Positions 59,291 to 64,000 of a stretch of DNA of 64,000 nucleotides are shown here, piece after piece (the stretch's first letter is position 1; each line of letters begins with the position of its first letter). Location: NCBI GenBank assembly GCA_032173965.1, contig CM063288.1:14984501-15048500 (forward strand), written 5' to 3'. Source of the stretch: Sitta carolinensis. Its lineage: Eukaryota; Chordata; Aves; Passeriformes; Sittidae. Made by a program: the position numbers and the translations under genes. The notes beneath the pieces were generated by a model, which had not been told where the DNA came from, made no database searches, and worked only from the letters and a program-made list of their open reading frames with translations.

Positions 59291-60287
59291 ATAAACCTCA
59301 ATACCTACAGTATGCAATGTAGAGAAGTTCGGAGTACTTAACTCAAGGAAATTTGTGTTGTTGGGAGCATAAAACAATATCCTTCTCCTCAGCAAAAACA
59401 AGGTAATTGGTTCATGGTAAAAAGGGGTAAACTGCAAGTCCCAAGACATCCTTGAGCTATTCCCTGAAGTCCTCCTTTGGGGGAAAAAACCCACATACTT
59501 GTCCCCACAATGTCTTACATTAAAAAAAGAGGCACTGAAAGCAAGATGTCTCTAAAAGGATCCTACTGTCTCTAGAGTTCTCTTATTCCTCTGCTGTGCC
59601 AAGAAATCAGATGGAGCAATAAAAAGGGGGAAAACAAAAGAGTCAAGAAAATAACTTTTATGTTAAAAGAAGATTGAATGCTTATTTGTTTATTTTTCTG
59701 TGGGGGAACATTGATGGGAAGAGAGTAAAACAAAGAATTGCTTTTGGAGAAGTCCAAAAGCTCCCTGCTGACAGGTTGCCCCCACCTTCTCCTCTCCAGT
59801 GCACAAGGACCCTTTTCAAAGAGAATCACCTGGCCCATAAATTCCAATTTATGGTAATTTCAGAAAATAAATTATGATCTCCAGCCTTCAACAGTGTTTA
59901 GAAAAGGCAGAATTAAACACAGCAATTAGAAAAGTAAAGCATTTCCTTGCCACTTGACTTTGCAGGTAGGATTTCCTCCAATCCCCCCAGGGTTGGGGCT
60001 TCACTATACAGAGCCTTCAAGGGGTTAAACTGGCACAGATGGGGTGGGGGTTGCAAACACAGTGAAGGCTGGAAGAAGGGCAAGAGGAAATTAAGTGGCT
60101 TCTTTCTTTTCACCTTCCTTTTTCCAGTTATCCATAGCAAGCCCTCAGAGCACCTATATTTAGACTAGGATATATAAAGAGGCACAGATGCACACTTGAC
60201 ACAGGAACATTTCCCATTTTCTATTAAATTGACTAATTTTTAGCTTCTGCACTGCTTTCTTCAGTGATCTGGGATTTAGCCAAGGAC
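59291..60287. other. Unique sequence; TATA-like word at 60171
   Basis: Short frames on both strands at 59572-60168 lack domains. TATATAAAGAGG at 60171-60182 is a good TATA-box match, but no downstream exon or CpG-rich promoter context supports it. Confidence 0.5.
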
Positions 60288-60300
60288 AAAAAAAAAAAAA
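60288..60300 (+). repeat. Poly(A) tract, 13 A
   Basis: Thirteen adenines are followed by TAAAAGG. It is a short homopolymer. Confidence 0.9.
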
Positions 60301-60786
60301 TAAAAGGCTTTTTAGGGCCACTTACTGAAATAAAGATCTTGCCTGAGTCTTAATTACAAATGCAGCGTTCCAAATTAGATAGGAAACGATGTTGGATTCA
60401 GCAGGGGGATGCTTCAGAAACCAGGGCCAAATACTTCAGCTTTGTGGGGCAGACGAACAGAAAACATGGGGACGTCATATCCCTCTCAGTCCTCCTGGGA
60501 CCACATGTCTTCTTCTAATAAGCATGTTGTCCTCTTCTCATACAGGGGAAAGCTCTGCCAGAGGGCAACTTGGATTCTTCATCCCTACTCCTCTTCTGGG
60601 GAGGCCAGAAGTATACTCCTCAAATGGTTAGAAATTCTCTCATTTCCAGTTTTAGTTTATTCCTGGCCACATATATCTTTTTGCCTTCTGGTATGAAACA
60701 TTTTTACTTCAGTTTAGCTCTTCCCCTTCTGGCATCTTATTTTCTCCAACCTTAGCATAGCCATGGAAGCATTCTTGTTCCTTGTT

Positions 60787-60793
<7 letters not shown>
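60301..60793. other. Unique sequence, nothing recognised
   Basis: Overlapping + frames (60389-60755) are without recognisable domain. Confidence 0.5.
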
Positions 60794-60817
<24 letters not shown>

Positions 60818-60818
60818 A
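60794..60818 (+). repeat. Poly(A) tract, 25 A
   Basis: Twenty-five adenines follow TTCCTGG and precede GCTAGC. No retrocopy body is evident. Confidence 0.95.
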
Positions 60819-62330
60819 GCTAGCAAAGTTCTCTCTCTTCTCTTAAGAAACAGGGTCTCCAATGCTCTTTTTGGTCACAAACTCCTATTTTATCCCTGTG
60901 CTAACATCAGCGTTCTGTGTGTAAAGAAACAGGCTGCAAGTCTGGTCATGAAACAGAAACTGGCTACAGGATCCTACTCAAGACCATAGCACCAAGGCTG
61001 AGGAACCAGGGATGATCTGGCAGAAAGTCCTGGGGAGAAGTTCAGAAGGAGCTTCTGTCTGTGCCCGGTGTTTTGTGGTCTACACCAAAGAAACACATGC
61101 CTTCCTGGGCTGACATTTCTTCCAAAGCTCCATGGTGCATACCAGGAGTCCACATCTCACTGAGCCGTGTTAGCATGTCTTCCCTAGCAAGGAAATCCCA
61201 TGGGAGACTCTCTCTACAGACTCACACAGGGTGTAGGTCAGGAGTCAGACTGCTTTCACCTCATGTGAGGATGACGAAAGCTCCCCACACCTGCCAAGCA
61301 CCACTCTGACACCCACATCTTCCTATCCCCACCCTGAACACCTGCTCCTATACTGCCACCCAAAACCTGACACCATCTCAAAGCCCAGGACTTTGTTTCT
61401 CTGGCTTCATTTGTGTCCTCACCACTCCTGGCCCAGGCTTCATTCCAATTCCTACCAGTCCAGCCCACCTGGTTTTCAGATCAGTCTCCACATCCCAGGT
61501 AGATGGAGCAGGTTTGCAGCCTGGGGTGCAGCAGGGTGGCCAAGATGGGGACAGCATGGGAGGATGCAGTTAACTCTCCTTGGTGCTGCTGTGACTACAG
61601 GGGGAAGGAAAGGTGTGGGCTCCTCAGACTTCAGAAGAACCAGACACTGGTGATGATACATGATGGAAAGTGTGCTCTGGCCAAGGCTGAGCTTGGCCAG
61701 AACATTACCCTGACTTCAAGTTTCCGTTATGTTTTTGTTGCCATTTCCAAGTACAATTGTCTTTTTCCTGGGAGAGAGGAAGTGTTGAAACCATAACATT
61801 TTCATTTCCCACCTGGAATTTCTGTGTGCTTTTCTAAAAATTGAAAGGGGAGGGAAGGATATCTGCTTGCTTGTTTCCTTGTCTTTCTTTCTCTTCTTTC
61901 TTTTCCCTCACTCATTCTTTCAAATAAAATTTGAAAAAATAAAATCTTTTTTCACTGACACAACTCTTTTCCCTCTCCTTTCACTCCCTAACCAGATCTG
62001 ACCTGTATTTTCTTAGGCATAAATTAATAATTTAAGATGCCAATTTAGCATGCTGGACTGAGTCTATTTTTCAGAAGACAAATGTACAGCAATTTATTAA
62101 AATCTAGTTCCTGGATTCTCTCTCTCAAGATGTCCAACAATTATTCCATCAGTGCTATTCTCCAAAATACAAAGAGTCAAAATCTCCAACAATTCAGAAA
62201 GCATTATCTTTGTATAGTGGAGACAGTAATCTGAACTCTAAAACAATGAAATTTATTCCTTAAAACAACCCCAAAAACTCAAGAGATGCCAGAATATTTA
62301 TTCATAAACAAAACTTCTCTAGCACAACCC
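60819..62330. other. Unique sequence; pyrimidine-rich patch near 61870-61925
   Basis: Frames on both strands at 61061-61796 are not recognisable. The patch at about 61870-61925 is rich in CTTTCTTT words. No repeat family is assigned. Confidence 0.55.
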
Positions 62331-62334
62331 TGGA

Positions 62335-62610
62335 CTTCTCCACAAGCAGTTTTGTGAGTGAACTTTATAGTATGACATCAGTGAACAGATGGCAGGCATA
62401 GCTGTTGGCAGAGTGATGAGAAAGCTGGCCATTTATAATGGAAAATGTCCTGATAAAATGGAATGCGCTTATTTTATTCCACGGTAATGTTTATAAAATT
62501 CCTTTCCTGAGGCTTCTTCGAGGATCTTTTCATCATTATTGCATTATTATTAATAATAAAACATTTAAAGGGAAAAATGTGCATAACAATTGACATTTTA
62601 AATACCTCAG
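62335..62610. promoter_or_regulatory. Possible conserved noncoding element
   Basis: Words include TGACATCA, ACAGATGGCAG, CCATT-TAT-AATGG (an inverted repeat at 62430-62442), GGAATGCG (TEAD-like), TTATTTTATTCC, AATGTTTATAAA (forkhead-like), TCATTATTGCATTATTATTA and TAACAATTGACA. It is AT-rich and free of simple repeats apart from one TTA patch. Its regulatory nature is inferred from texture only. Confidence 0.3.
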
Positions 62611-63300
62611 AGAAAAAAGGAAAGGTTTTCAGCACTGGTAGGGTTGATTGCATTGTGATGATTTGTTACAAGCTTTACAGTTACAATCCGTGATGGCACA
62701 GACATTTCTCCCAACAGGGTTAATTGTAGAATAATACTCAATAACTGGCAGGGCTTTCCCTTTCAAGGGACAACACTGGAGTGTGAAGGCATGCACAGAT
62801 ACTGCCAAATCTCTGTACCTTGGGAGTCTCTGAATGCTGATGTATCTCAAGTCTTTCAAAGGCATATTTTCTGCTGGATTTAATTCATGATAGGTCCATT
62901 ATGTAAGCAGTGGGGACCAAAGCTGGGCCTTCGAAAAATTGTACTGTTGATGAATAGTTTTTGCCTTGAAAAGCCAAATCTAGGTAGTGCAATGTTATTT
63001 AAGTTAAATTCATTCTAATAATGTTTTCTAGAAATTTCCATTGATGGCAAATGACATAAAGCTGGGAAGGAAGAGATTCAACTCATAGATAACCACTATT
63101 ATCTGCACTAGTGCCTGACAGGAGGAGACACAGGATGAATTGAGGGTGGGATTCCTCAACCCACCAGAGTGCTGAGTCACAGCACAGAGGAAGGAGACCT
63201 CCTCCCACTCCTCCACATTCTACCCTATTTTTTTTTTAATTCCAGGAGCTCAAAACCAAATAGTTCTTGCTGAACCTTAAACATCTTATAAAGTGATTTC
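62611..63300. other. Unique sequence, nothing recognised
   Basis: Two short minus-strand frames (62629-62865, 63028-63216) are without recognisable domain. Confidence 0.55.
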
Positions 63301-63461
63301 ACTTTGATAAGACAGGATGAAGACGTGTGGCTTGGATTAATTCCAACACATTTCCTTCATACACAGCCCCAACAAACCAAGAGAGAAATCAGTGACAAGG
63401 TTAAAAATAGCATAACAACGAATGAAGCAGGGGAACGATTCATAAAAATAATTGAAGGATT

Positions 63462-63492
63462 ATTATCAGATAGTTCTTATCATTCCTTATCT
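63462..63492. promoter_or_regulatory. Cluster of four GATA-type words
   Basis: TTATCA (63463-63468), AGATAG (63468-63473), CTTATC (63476-63481) and CTTATCT (63486-63492) give four WGATAR-like sites on mixed strands within 30 bp. GATA factors bind such sites in blood, heart and gut enhancers. The cluster sits immediately before a MIR-like relic. Confidence 0.35.
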
Positions 63493-63511
63493 TCCAGCTT
63501 TTTATAAAAGC

Positions 63512-63608
63512 AGCTGATATCATTATTGTCATTGTACAGACAGTGAAGCCAAGGTCAAGAGAGATCAAACAATTGACAAATGGTTGCCTTGCCAGACAAT
63601 GATAGAGC
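63512..63608 (+). repeat. MIR-like ancient SINE remnant
   Basis: CATTATTGTCATTGTACAGA, then CAGTGAAGCCAAGGTCAAGA, GAGATCAAACAATTGACAAA and TGGTTGCCTTGCC follow the order of the MIR/L2 tail: ATTATTATCCCCATTTTACAGATGAGGAAACTGAGGC, ACAGAGAGGTTAAGTGACTTGCCCAAGGTC. The agreement runs over about 90 bp, which makes it the best SINE relic in the window. No alignment score is available. Confidence 0.7.
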
Positions 63609-64000
63609 AACGAAGCTGCTCATTCTTTAGCTGTTACATTCTGATGCACTGCATCCACCAGAATAAAAACTGACAAAATAGACTTTTTCCCCAGACAAAA
63701 AGATAGGAGACAAAAAGTTTGTCATCTTTTAGAGAAAACCCACCTCAGTAGACACACTCCCTTTCCAATCTATTTTGCAGTATCAAACAGAGAGGGCAGC
63801 TACGATCCCATGCTATCCACTTACAACCAACAGGCAGTGACCTTCTGGTGTGTTACAGCAACATGGTTAAACAAACAACTTGCTGTTCCAGCCCCCCTTG
63901 GGTCAGATTCCTTGGTAGGGGCAATCTATTTCCAGCATTTCCATATCCGGATCTGGAAGTCATTATATCCACCTATTCCTAAAGTGAGCCACCCTGAGTA
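63609..64000. other. Unique sequence to the window end
   Basis: No supportable feature was found in the last 390 bp. Confidence 0.5.

Noticed and set aside
60171..60182. TATATAAAGAGG as a core promoter
   Set aside because: A TATA match alone is common in AT-rich DNA. No initiator, CpG-rich context or downstream exon was found, so it is noted only within the stretch entry.

Overview
The window reads as a stretch of bird (avian or close archosaur/reptile) nuclear genome with no recognisable protein-coding gene. The main evidence is the repeat content. There are degenerate CR1 LINE 3' ends, including the bird-typical tail of repeated CATAGAAT octamers next to a GGTTGGAAGGGA-type block at 24986-25027. 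A diverged CR1 with an older, turtle/crocodile-like form lies at about 58653-59290. Faint MIR/AmnSINE-type remnants lie near 15.4, 20.9, 46.7 and 63.5 kb. No Alu-, L1- or rodent-type repeats are seen, interspersed repeats are sparse, and CpG is depleted. All open frames are short (139 codons at most). None shows a recognisable domain, paired splice sites or codon structure, and several are only translations of poly(A), (TG)n or (ATCC)n. I therefore treat the window as intergenic or deep intronic DNA.

Layout. 0-10 kb: poly(A) tracts, a large (TTA)n/(AAT)n inverted microsatellite at 6.3 kb, a possible conserved element with a 17-bp palindrome at 7.58 kb, a TTTC repeat, and an 18-bp and a 37-bp tandem duplication. 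10-25 kb: mostly unique sequence with an 11-bp-arm hairpin (10.16 kb), SINE-like relics, a CA repeat and three homeodomain-motif-rich blocks or similar. 25-36 kb: CR1 relics, a G-rich block (30.03 kb), 22 copies of ATCC (34.7 kb) and the longest poly(A), 51 A (35.03 kb). 39-45.7 kb is the most structured part. It holds two G-quadruplex-type blocks, two related TG/TGTC microsatellites, several AT-rich transcription-factor-motif clusters and two perfect palindromes of 16 and 18 bp only 16 bp apart. 46-64 kb: short tandem duplications, a strong candidate conserved noncoding element at 55.0-55.13 kb, an apparently interrupted CR1 at 58.65-59.29 kb, and a GATA-motif cluster touching a MIR-like relic at the right end.

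No genes can be shown to work together here. The most useful hypotheses are: (i) several AT-rich blocks with dense homeodomain, POU, SOX, FOX or GATA-type words may be enhancers of a distant developmental gene; (ii) long adenine tracts are strongly biased to the + strand; (iii) an old CR1 seems to be split by about 315 bp of unidentified sequence. No alignment could be run, so conservation and repeat-family names are pattern recognition and should be tested.
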